From NCBI GenBank assembly GCA_964557375.1, contig CAZKZZ010000058.1, positions 1-19,467 on the forward strand: 19,467 nt of DNA. Reading direction: 5' to 3'. Source of the stretch: CAZKZZ01 sp964557375. GTDB lineage: Bacteria; Spirochaetota; Spirochaetia; SPDA01; CAZJBZ01. This document shows, piece by piece, positions 7,407-14,872 of the stretch. A model generated the notes under the pieces. That model searched no databases, was not told the DNA's origin, and saw only the letters and a list, made by a program, of their open reading frames with translations. A program made the position numbers and the translations under genes. Each line of letters begins with the position of its first letter. Within the stretch, counting starts at the first letter, position 1.

Positions 7407-9393
7407 AATAAAATTAATTTTCGGGACACAGAACAGTCAACCTTCCGGCAGCTACGATTACATTTTCGAGAAAGCATACCAGGAGGCGTATAAGCCTTTT
7501 CTTACCGTTCTCTATAATTTCCCCGCGATATCACTGACACTCTACTACTCAGGGACCCTGCTGCAGTGGCTCGATGACAATCACCCCGAGTTTCTCATGC
7601 TCCTCAATGACATGGTGAAGCGGAAACAAGTAGAACTTTTGACCGGCGGATTCTACGATCCGATATTCCCCATCATCCCTTCATCAGACCGAATAGGGCA
7701 GATCGAGAAGCTTACGACATTCCTCCGAAAGAATTTCGGTAAAAGACCAAAGGGATGTTGGGTTACGGAACTGGCATGGGAGCCGTGCTTGACCTTTACG
7801 TTCAATACCAGCGGGATCAACTACATTTTCCTCGATGAAAACCATTTCAAATCTGCGGGTATCGAGGAGGAGTTTCAGTATACTCCCTGCATCACCGAAG
7901 ACCAGGGAAAAACCCTCTACGTGTTCCCGCTTACTACATCACTTATTGGGAAAGTACCACACACTTCTCCTGATGATATCATCAAGGAGATCTTAACACA
8001 TTCAAGCGCGAATGAACCGGTAGTATCACTTATCTTGCCCGGGGAGAATTTCGGATTACGTAACGAGACGAAGCAGATTTGTTATAAGGAAAAATGGATC
8101 GAAAAATTTCTCTCTCTGCTGCAGGATAATTCAGATGTTATTGATGTTATTAATCCGGCCACGTACTCGAAATCACTCGTGCCGTACGCAAAAGGATACT
8201 TTCCCTGCACTTCTTGCGAAGATATGTTCATCTGGCTCGACCCCCACTCTAATGATGCTAAGCGGAAAGCAAAGCACAGCTGTAATAACAACGGCGTAGT
8301 ATTCCGCAGATTCTTAAAACGGTATACTGAAAGCAATCTTCTCTATTCCAAGATGATGTTTACCAGTCTGCTGGTCGGTCAGATCCGCGGAGACAAATAT
8401 AGAAAGAAAGCGGGAAGGGAGGAACTGTGGAAAGCACAGAGCAACTACCCGCTCTGGCACGGCCGGCACGCCGGTATTTATATCAACAAGCTCAGGAAAG
8501 CTGCATACTCCGCTATGATAGAAGCGGAAAAAATTACCCAGGAGAAAGGGGTATTCATTCCATCGATTATCAAGACAGATTTCGATTTTGACGGTCAGGA
8601 CGAGTACCTCTATCAGGGAAATGATCTCAATGCGTATGTTCATGTCTCCGGAGGGGTACTCTTCGAGATGGATTTCCTCCCTGCCTCCTGGAACTATCTC
8701 GATACAATGCAACGGTACAAAGAACCGTACCACACCAAATCTACCAAGAATGCCGGTTACGATTCATACGCGAGAAACACATTTATCGATCATTTTTTTA
8801 GAGCAGAAGATTCTATCGATGATTTTTACTCATCTTCATATACCGAACTCGGGTCTTTTATCGGTTCCCCCTTTGAAGTCGAAAATATAAACAGAGACCA
8901 CAATGAATTGTCTCTGAAAAAAGATGGATTCGTTCGTGTTGATAATACCAAAGTACCTGTCACTATCAAGAAGAAATATATATTCAAGAAGCAGTCGGTA
9001 GATTTGTTTTTAATGATAGATAATGGGGGCGACAAAGAGGCGGCGTTCTTATACGGTTCGGAATTGAATATTTCGATGCTTTCCAACGGAGTAGAAAGTG
9101 AGCGTATATTCATCATCGATGGCAATAATCGAAAAGAAATTGGGAATGACATAAGTGAAGTAAAAAGCGCAAAAGAGTTGGAGCTGGAAGACCGTTATAA
9201 TGAAGTAGTAGTCACTGTCTCTGCCGCATCGGATTTTTCTCTCTGGAGTCTTCCGATAGAGACCACTGTGTATCACTTTGATCAAATCGAGAAGATTTAT
9301 CAGTCAACATGTATTGTCCCGCGATGGAATATAAATCTGCAGCCGAAAGAAACCTGGGAAATGCGGATCAGTATCGGGTTTTTACAACGGTAG
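7399..9393 (+). CDS. GH57 4-alpha-glucanotransferase-like protein, probably catalytically impaired
   Basis: The 664-residue protein has the architecture of GH57 4-alpha-glucanotransferases/alpha-amylases: an N-terminal (beta/alpha)7 barrel (about 1-300), a helical middle domain with 'AQSNYPLWHGRHAGIYINKLRKA', and a C-terminal beta domain beginning near 'DFDFDGQDEYLYQ' and including 'NYLDTMQRYKEPYH'. Conserved region 2 ('KQVELLTGGFYDP', 76-88) and region 3 ('WVTELAWEP', 121-129) are kept, with E124 at the place of the nucleophile (E123 in the Thermococcus litoralis enzyme). Region 4, D-D-G-E-K-F-G in active enzymes, reads L-P-G-E-N-F-G (213-219), so the acid/base aspartate is absent; region 1, H-N-H-Q-P, reads Q-N-S-Q-P (11-15). 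Loss of activity is inferred. The start lies 8 bases inside rnfB, with no later start possible; the stop is one base before the sequence gap. Confidence 0.85.
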   Translation: MDKIKLIFGTQNSQPSGSYDYIFEKAYQEAYKPFLTVLYNFPAISLTLYYSGTLLQWLDDNHPEFLMLLNDMVKRKQVELLTGGFYDPIFPIIPSSDRIGQIEKLTTFLRKNFGKRPKGCWVTELAWEPCLTFTFNTSGINYIFLDENHFKSAGIEEEFQYTPCITEDQGKTLYVFPLTTSLIGKVPHTSPDDIIKEILTHSSANEPVVSLILPGENFGLRNETKQICYKEKWIEKFLSLLQDNSDVIDVINPATYSKSLVPYAKGYFPCTSCEDMFIWLDPHSNDAKRKAKHSCNNNGVVFRRFLKRYTESNLLYSKMMFTSLLVGQIRGDKYRKKAGREELWKAQSNYPLWHGRHAGIYINKLRKAAYSAMIEAEKITQEKGVFIPSIIKTDFDFDGQDEYLYQGNDLNAYVHVSGGVLFEMDFLPASWNYLDTMQRYKEPYHTKSTKNAGYDSYARNTFIDHFFRAEDSIDDFYSSSYTELGSFIGSPFEVENINRDHNELSLKKDGFVRVDNTKVPVTIKKKYIFKKQSVDLFLMIDNGGDKEAAFLYGSELNISMLSNGVESERIFIIDGNNRKEIGNDISEVKSAKELELEDRYNEVVVTVSAASDFSLWSLPIETTVYHFDQIEKIYQSTCIVPRWNINLQPKETWEMRISIGFLQR

Positions 9394-9394
9394 T

Positions 9395-9494
9395 NNNNNN
9401 NNNNNNNNNNNNNNNNNNNNNNNNNNNNNNNNNNNNNNNNNNNNNNNNNNNNNNNNNNNNNNNNNNNNNNNNNNNNNNNNNNNNNNNNNNNNNN
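9395..9494. other. Assembly gap (100 N)
   Basis: Exactly 100 undetermined bases. The round number suggests a scaffold join of unknown true length. It removes the end of the minus-strand FN3/TPR gene, the terminator of the rnf operon, and possibly other genes. Confidence 0.98.
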
Positions 9495-10679
9495 ATCCAC
9501 TTGAGGATAATACTTCTCGCGAGCGAGGAGAAACTCCATAAACGATTCTCTATACTTCCCTTGAAAATAATAAACCTGTCCCAGATAGTAATGCGCCCGC
9601 TGTTCCACAGCCGGCGAGTGGTGAATATCGAGGAAACTGCGCAGTCTCGATTCCGCGTTGTCCCATTCTCTTTTTAATACTGTCGATTCCAATATTGACC
9701 GCAGTGTATACTCTTCACCGCCGCTTTGCGGTACGGCTTTATCAGCGGTAAGAATATCCGGTTCCGGTTTTGGGGGCCGCCGGGGTTCTATCGATTTTAA
9801 AAGAGAAACAACTGCTTTCTTGGTTCCCGGTGATAAGCTAGACTCTTGTTCCGGGATAAAAATGTCGGGACCACTCATCCTGTTCCCTGTCTCGATGTCC
9901 ATTGAAATCGGATAGAGCGGAAGAGGAAGGGACCTTCGCGCCGTAGTCTCCGGTAAGCCCACTCTCGTGCCGAGAGTGAGTTTCGCGGGTATAATTGTCG
10001 TATTGTCTCCCGGTTCGAAATCGATCGTTCCGGTCTTCACCAGAACACTGTCTATGACCGCGTAATAGTAACCGATTCCCGGGACTGGAAAATCCTGCAC
10101 ACTCTCCTTAGCACTAGGGACTATCCGCAAGGGGGTTGCAGCTGTTACGTCCGCTTTTTTCCGTATGGGATCTGTGCTTCGGTAGACAATCAACTCTCTA
10201 TCGTCTTTGTCAGATTCGAAATTGACCACGATTGAATCTTCTTTGACATCGGTTTGAATATTCGAAATCGAAGCTGCCATTTGCTCCAGCGTTACTGCCT
10301 CACTTACTTGCACACTGTTGACCGTTTTATTTCTAAAGGGAATGAATAATTTATAGAGTTTATTGTTGTCCTGTGCTAAAACGGCGTAATAATAAGAACC
10401 AGCTTCAGGAGGATGATCAATGAAATATTCCACACCGCTTTCTACTTCCGCTATCTTTTCCGCTCTTTCGAAAGAGGCTTCAGTAATTTCGTCGGTATGT
10501 CTGTAGATACTGTAGGTGCCGTCTATGTCTTCGGAATCTTCCCAGGTGAGCCTCACCTCTGATTGGTCTGCTTCCGCTTTGATTCGGGAGATAAACGGTG
10601 CGAAAACGTCCTGCTGCTGGGCAGTACAAAAAAATACACAACTGCTTAATAAAAGAAAAATGAGAAATAGCCGTTTCAT
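9495..10679 (-). CDS. Exported FN3-like/TPR protein, 3' end lost in the gap
   Basis: From ATG at 10679, 395 residues can be read before the gap. The N-terminus (about 1-20) is a signal peptide; 'LLLSSC' (9-14) could be a spirochaetal lipobox with C14 as the lipidated residue, or cleavage by signal peptidase I could occur near 'FCTA|QQ'. Residues 24-115 and about 140-215 look like two fibronectin-type-III-like modules, each with a 'SIYRHTDE'/'IVYRSTDP' strand and a 'YYYAV' strand. A Pro-rich linker (245-310) follows, and 355-392 is a TPR repeat ('AHYYLGQVYYFQGKYRES'). This mix suggests a periplasmic or surface scaffold protein; no function is known. Continuation of the reading frame beyond the gap runs antisense to the GH57 gene and is not part of this gene. 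Confidence 0.8.
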
Positions 10680-10715
10680 ACTACTATAATATTCGGATTA
10701 AAACCTTAAAGTCCA
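10680..10715 (-). promoter_or_regulatory. Candidate promoter of the FN3/TPR gene, leaderless geometry
   Basis: On the minus strand: TGGACT (10715-10710, 4/6 to TTGACA), an 18-base spacer, TATTAT (10691-10686, 5/6 to TATAAT), six bases, then ATG at 10679. Transcription would start at or next to the A of the start codon. No Shine-Dalgarno sequence is present, which fits a leaderless message. Confidence 0.45.
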
Positions 10716-10730
10716 TAGAAAAAAGAGGGT

Positions 10731-10766
10731 TTGACACAAAAAAAAGTTATTCATACACTGTACTTC
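10731..10766 (+). promoter_or_regulatory. Strong sigma-70-type promoter of the cas2-like/prfB genes, leaderless geometry
   Basis: TTGACA (10731-10736, perfect), a 17-base spacer containing an A-tract, and TACACT (10754-10759, 4/6) are followed by seven bases and the ATG at 10767. Transcription should start at about 10766. The open frame can be extended back to the TTG of the -35 box, but that TTG is better explained as promoter. Confidence 0.6.
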
Positions 10767-11039
10767 ATGTTTGTTTCAGTCGTCTGTGATATAGCCAGTG
10801 AAGACCACAAAATCGAGGTGTACGAATTATTGGGTTTATACGGGTTCAAACAGATAATAAATGATGTCTTCGAATCGAGTAAAATCCAGGAAAACACACT
10901 GATGCGGCTGAAACGTGATATAGATAAAGCAACAGATTTCTACGATAAGGTTCGATTTTATCAATACCCATTGGATGGAAATTTCGCCATAACCTTTTTA
11001 GCACAAAAAAAATGGCGCAAGACAATCGTTGAACTGTAA
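10767..11039 (+). CDS. Small Cas2-like protein, no CRISPR locus nearby
   Basis: The 90-residue protein starts 'MFVSVVCDIASEDHKIEVYE', the beta-strand, D-I and helix pattern of Cas2, with D8 at the place of the family's conserved aspartate. It continues with 'LGLYGFKQIINDVFES', like the Cas2 segment Y-G-x-x-x-x-x-x-S-V-F-E, then 'LKRDIDKATDFYDKVRFYQYP', like the Cas2 'D-x-V-R-x-Y-x-L' strand. It is thus a ferredoxin-fold protein of the Cas2/VapD superfamily. No cas1, effector or repeats occur in the window, so an adaptation role is unlikely from context; a nuclease, RNA-binding or toxin-like role is possible. ATG 10767 has no Shine-Dalgarno but lies one base from the predicted transcription start. 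The stop is 21 bases before prfB, so both share the promoter. Confidence 0.65.
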   Translation: MFVSVVCDIASEDHKIEVYELLGLYGFKQIINDVFESSKIQENTLMRLKRDIDKATDFYDKVRFYQYPLDGNFAITFLAQKKWRKTIVEL

Positions 11040-11060
11040 AAAAAGAGAGCGGAGGAATAC

Positions 11061-12165
11061 ATGATAACTGATCTTCAGACCGATATCGATACACTCTACG
11101 AGGATGTAGAGACAACCTGGAGGCATCTTTGACCCTGAGGGTCTGGAAAAGAAGATAAAAACGCTGGAGGAGAAAACTGCTGAGCCTAATTTCTGGAATG
11201 ACAGAGAAAAAGCTGAATCTGTTCTTACGGAGTTAAACGCTTTAAAGAAAAAATACGAACCGTGGAAAGAACTGAAAGCGGAAGTTGAAGAGCTGAAAGA
11301 GCTCTACAATCTTGCAGTGGACGAGGCGGAAGAATCACTCGAGACCGAGATACGGAAAAACCTCGAAAAACAGCAGAGCCGCTATGAAAAGCTTAAACTT
11401 CTGGAAATCTTAGGTGAAGAATTCGATGCCAAGCCCGCCTTTTTGACGATTCACTCCGGAGCAGGCGGAACAGAAGCGTGTGATTGGGTGAGTATGCTTC
11501 TGCGGATGTATACCAGATGGGCGGAACAGAATGATTATAAAATTGAATATCTCGATCTTCTCGAAGCGGAAGGGGGTATCAAATCTGTTACTCTCCAAAT
11601 AACCGGAGCGTATGTGTTCGGGTATCTAAAGGGAGAAACCGGCATTCACAGACTCGTACGTATTTCTCCATTCGACTCAGGAGGGAGAAGACACACCTCA
11701 TTCGCTTCAGTGTACGTTTCACCGGTAATTGAAGATGATGTGGATATCGAGATCCGTCCGGAAGATATACGCGTGGATACATATCGTGCCCAGGGGGCCG
11801 GAGGCCAGCATGTCAATAAAACTGATTCAGCCGTTCGTATTACGCATTTGGAAACCGGTATCGTGGTGCAGTGCCAGAATGAAAGAAGTCAGCACAAAAA
11901 TAAAGCAACTGCAATGAAAGTACTCCGTTCACGGTTATATGAACAGTATCAAGAGGAAAAAGAGAGGGAACAGGAAAAGAAGATGCAGGAAAAGAAAGAT
12001 ATATCCTGGGGAAACCAGATACGCTCCTACGTCTTTCATCCTTACAACATGGTCAAAGACCATCGGACTAAGGTCGAGACCGGCAACACCCAATCGGTAA
12101 TGGACGGGAACATTGACATGTTCATCGAGGAGTATTTAAAATTTAACTGGTCACAAAATACGTAA
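11061..12165 (+). CDS. prfB: Peptide chain release factor 2, with programmed +1 frameshift
   Basis: RF2 reads UGA and UAA stop codons and triggers peptide release. The gene starts at ATG 11061 (GGAGG five bases upstream), reads 23 codons to an in-frame TGA at 11130-11132, and continues in the +1 frame from GAC at 11131 to the stop at 12163-12165: 367 residues, the normal length. The slip site CTT-TGA-C and the internal GGAGG (11119-11123) three bases before CTT match the classic autoregulatory site. Downstream are the RF2 anticodon tripeptide S202-P203-F204 and the catalytic G247-G248-Q249 ('GAGGQHVNKTDSAVRITH'). The N-terminal half has the usual helical coiled region. The product of the second frame alone would lack the initiator, so the ATG at 11317 is not the start. 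Confidence 0.95.
11119..11133 (+). promoter_or_regulatory. Programmed +1 frameshift site of prfB
   Basis: GGAGG, three bases, then CTT-TGA-C. When RF2 is scarce the ribosome pauses at UGA, slips one base on CUU-U and reads GAC, making full-length RF2. The SD-like stimulator has the same 3-base spacing as in Escherichia coli. Confidence 0.93.
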
Positions 12166-12539
12166 TGAATAGTACCGTATTGATTGTCGATGATCTTGCT
12201 TTTATGCGCACTGCAATCCGCGATATTCTGGAGAAAAACGGCATATCTGTTATAGCAGAAGCCGAGAACGGGAGAGATGGTGTACGGGCTCTCGCGGCAT
12301 ATAAGCCGGATATCGTCATTCTCGATATAACTATGCCTGTTATGGACGGATTGACTGCACTGGAGTACATGCGCAGAGTCAGGCCGAACAGCAAGGTCAT
12401 TATGTGCTCGTCAATCGGTCAGCAGCAGGCAGTAATACGTGCAATCCAGCTCGGCGCAAAAGATTTTGTGGTCAAACCTTTTACACCCGGCAGGCTTCTC
12501 TCTGCAATTCGAAGGGCAATAGGCAGTAATAGTGGGTAA
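12165..12539 (+). CDS. CheY-like single-domain response regulator
   Basis: This 124-residue receiver domain has all phosphorylation residues: acidic pair D9-D10 ('LIVDD'), phospho-acceptor D54 ('ILDITMP'), hydroxyl residue at S82/S83 ('MCSSIGQQQAVIRAIQLGA') and K104 ('DFVVKPF'). The 'CSxxGQQ...IQ.GAKDF' run is the version seen in Bacillus/Thermotoga CheY. There is no output domain, so it acts by protein contact, most likely at the flagellar motor switch or in a related phosphorelay. No chemotaxis genes are adjacent, so calling it the motor CheY is only an inference. The start overlaps the prfB stop by one base, and its own end overlaps the next gene by eight. Confidence 0.88.
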   Translation: MNSTVLIVDDLAFMRTAIRDILEKNGISVIAEAENGRDGVRALAAYKPDIVILDITMPVMDGLTALEYMRRVRPNSKVIMCSSIGQQQAVIRAIQLGAKDFVVKPFTPGRLLSAIRRAIGSNSG

Positions 12540-13962
12540 ACGTTCTCTTTTTGTTATCTTGATCTTTATTATCTGCATTCAGTACAGTGCTGCCCAGGCA
12601 GCATCCTATGCTCTCCCGAACGACACGAGTGATACGTGGAAAGTAGGAGTCACCGAGCTTTTAGGGAAAAATCTTTCTCCTGAAAACTCCTATCTTTCGT
12701 TCAGTATATCTCAAATCATATTAGAAACCGTCTCGCAATGTGAAACTCATCGATTCTCGGCAAACGAATCGGCAGCTTACAGAAAAAAGCTTATCGACGA
12801 CCGGAAGTTCGAGATAAAAAAAGAAATCGATACATTAATAACGAGTCTCGACCAAACTTTTTTTGATCCTGAGAATAAACGAGAAGAGATAGTGCGGCTG
12901 CAGAAACGGTTAGAGCAGAAAAAGGATGAGCTCGAGTTCATCGAATCGATCTACTATGAAGATTTCGAGGTGAAAGAGGAAAAGACGGTCCACATTGTTA
13001 CAACGGAAGAAGAGGGGGGGCTTTTCCCCTATCCGGTGGTCTCTCCCGAGCATACGGCTGAACGGGATTCGCTTCAGCTTCTTATCTACGGAGTTGTAGA
13101 AGAGATCGAAGGATATCTTTTTCTTGAAATCAAAGCTTGGAATACGAACCTCGAAGAAGAAGTTTTTGAATATCAGGACGGTTTTTCAAAAGAAGAGGCG
13201 GGGGAAAAAGCCAAATTGGTTGGAGAGAAACTATTGGAAGTAGTACTTGGTCAAGAATGGGCAATGCTCACCGTCAATACTGTTCCGGATACAGGAGATA
13301 TTTTTATTGACGAAACGTTTTATGCTCAGGGTTATATCGGAAATGTGTTGTTGGTACCCGGAACGTACGATCTCCTCGTAGAAGCCCCCGGTTACTTCCC
13401 CTATGAAACAGCTGTTTCGCTTCAAGCAGGTGAAAAGAGGTCGATCGAGATACCTCTCGAGGCTAAATTCATGGAACGGATTAGAGTGAAGAGTATCCCC
13501 GAGGACGCTGCCGTGTATCTGGATTCAGTCTGGGTAGGGTCCACCCCGGTAAGCATTATGAAACCGGAAAGTGCTCAACAACTGATCTTGAAGAAGGAAG
13601 GATATCGAGACGCTGTTCTCGCTCTCGAGCCGGACAGTGAGGATGTCTTGACTATTTCTCTCTCCCCTGATGTCTTTGAATGGGAGGATTATATCGAGAA
13701 AAAACAGGACGCGTTTTATCTCTCTTTCGGGTTATTCGCTCTTTCAGTACCCATTCCTGTTATTCTCTACAGTTTGAGTGAAGATCTTGCAGCCGGATAT
13801 AACCTGGCCTACGCGCAGCGTAATTTGGGGGAAATGGAACGGATATACAAAGACGCCTCAATAACGTATAACACCTATATCGGCAGCCTATTTTTATCGG
13901 CAACACTGCTGGTTAATACATTGATTCATCTGTTTGATTATTTGTTGACAGGGGCCCGATGA
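12532..13962 (+). CDS. Exported PEGA-domain envelope protein
   Basis: GTG at 12532 gives a 476-residue protein with a signal peptide ('FVILIFIICIQYSAAQA', cleavage near 22-23). Residues 80-145 are charged and probably coiled-coil. Two PEGA modules follow at about 244-310 ('LTVNTVPDTGDIFID...VPGTYDLLVEAPGY') and 314-378 ('IRVKSIPEDAAVYLDSVWVGSTPV'). Two C-terminal hydrophobic segments (394-415 and 448-470) probably anchor it in the cytoplasmic membrane, with a 30-residue loop between. PEGA modules are common in surface or envelope proteins and are thought to bind other proteins or polymers; no specific role can be given. It overlaps the CheY-like gene by eight bases. The GTG start is required to keep the signal peptide. 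Confidence 0.82.
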   Translation: MGKRSLFVILIFIICIQYSAAQAASYALPNDTSDTWKVGVTELLGKNLSPENSYLSFSISQIILETVSQCETHRFSANESAAYRKKLIDDRKFEIKKEIDTLITSLDQTFFDPENKREEIVRLQKRLEQKKDELEFIESIYYEDFEVKEEKTVHIVTTEEEGGLFPYPVVSPEHTAERDSLQLLIYGVVEEIEGYLFLEIKAWNTNLEEEVFEYQDGFSKEEAGEKAKLVGEKLLEVVLGQEWAMLTVNTVPDTGDIFIDETFYAQGYIGNVLLVPGTYDLLVEAPGYFPYETAVSLQAGEKRSIEIPLEAKFMERIRVKSIPEDAAVYLDSVWVGSTPVSIMKPESAQQLILKKEGYRDAVLALEPDSEDVLTISLSPDVFEWEDYIEKKQDAFYLSFGLFALSVPIPVILYSLSEDLAAGYNLAYAQRNLGEMERIYKDASITYNTYIGSLFLSATLLVNTLIHLFDYLLTGAR

Positions 13963-13996
13963 AACATGAGCTTCCGCACCAACAAAGGAGTACGTA

Positions 13997-14872
13997 TTGA
14001 TTAAGAAAAAGCTGGGCGCAAAACTCCGGGACCTTTTTTCACGAGATAAGTATGATGAGAACTTTTTCGAAGATTTAGAAGATGCCCTCATAGAAGGTGA
14101 TATTGGTGCCGCACTTACCATGGACTTAGTCGATTCTCTAAAGCAGGAATCGTCTGCCCGGAAGATTGGTGATCGGGACGGTTTACTTGCCCTTCTCAAA
14201 GAACTTCTTATGGATGTTGTGATTGCGGAACCGATTCCGCTGGTAGAAGATAAGCTTAATACGCTTCTTGTTTTAGGGGTGAACGGAGTCGGCAAAACAA
14301 CTACTATTGCTAAATTGGCCCACTACTACGGAAATATCTTCGGCAAAGAGAAGGTGCTATTAAGCGCGGGTGATACATTTCGAGCGGCTGCAATTGATCA
14401 GCTCGCCCTTCATGCCGAACGGCTGAATGTGAGTATTATTGCTCAGCAGCCGGGTGCTGACCCCGGAGCAGTAATTTATGATACGATAGAAAGCGGTATA
14501 GCCCGTGATGCTCGGGTTATTCTCGCGGATACTGCGGGAAGAATGCATAATAAGGCAAATCTTATAAAGGAGCTCCAAAAAATCCACAAGATCGTAGAAA
14601 AAAAGCTTTCCCCGGCACAATATAAAAAAATGCTGATTATCGATGCCACAACCGGTCAAAATGGACTTCAGCAAGCGGAGATTTTTCATGAAGCAGTAGG
14701 AGTGGACAGTGCTATTCTGGCCAAGTACGACAGTACGGCAAAGGGCGGTATCGCTCTGTCTATCTGCAGAAAACTGAGCATACCGTTCTCGTTTCTCGGC
14801 ACAGGAGAACGATATGAAGATCTACATCCCTTCGACAAAGAAGAATATCTCAATGTACTTCTCGGTATATAG
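13997..14872 (+). CDS. ftsY: FtsY, signal recognition particle receptor GTPase
   Basis: FtsY docks SRP-ribosome complexes at the membrane translocon. The 291-residue protein is a compact NG-domain form without the acidic A domain found in enterobacteria. The N domain covers about 1-85; the GTPase motifs are the P-loop 'GVNGVGKTTTIAKLA' (94-108), 'DTFRAAAIDQL' (126-136), 'DTAGR' (178-182), 'AKYDSTAKGG' (242-251) and 'GTGERYEDLHPF' (268-279). The nucleotide-specificity motif, T-K-x-D in most homologues, is A-K-Y-D here, with K and D kept. Start is TTG at 13997, chosen because AAAGGAG (13984-13990) lies six bases upstream and no ATG fits. Followed by an overlapping gene for a secreted protein. 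Confidence 0.95.
   Translation: MIKKKLGAKLRDLFSRDKYDENFFEDLEDALIEGDIGAALTMDLVDSLKQESSARKIGDRDGLLALLKELLMDVVIAEPIPLVEDKLNTLLVLGVNGVGKTTTIAKLAHYYGNIFGKEKVLLSAGDTFRAAAIDQLALHAERLNVSIIAQQPGADPGAVIYDTIESGIARDARVILADTAGRMHNKANLIKELQKIHKIVEKKLSPAQYKKMLIIDATTGQNGLQQAEIFHEAVGVDSAILAKYDSTAKGGIALSICRKLSIPFSFLGTGERYEDLHPFDKEEYLNVLLGI

Noticed and set aside
9300..9494. Extension of the minus-strand FN3/TPR gene through the Ns to 9300
   Set aside because: The Ns are translated as unknowns, and the residues beyond run antisense to the end of the GH57 gene; the true 3' end is in the gap.
10731..10766. N-terminal extension of the Cas2-like protein from TTG at 10731
   Set aside because: The TTG is the first three bases of a perfect TTGACA box with a -10 at 17 bases; Cas2-like proteins begin at the MFVSVV strand, which is ATG 10767.
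10767..11039. CRISPR-Cas adaptation module
   Set aside because: No repeats, cas1 or effector genes are visible; only a single Cas2-like gene.
11317..12165. Release factor as a 282-residue protein starting at 11317
   Set aside because: This is the second-frame part only; the frameshift at 11127-11133 gives the full-length RF2.
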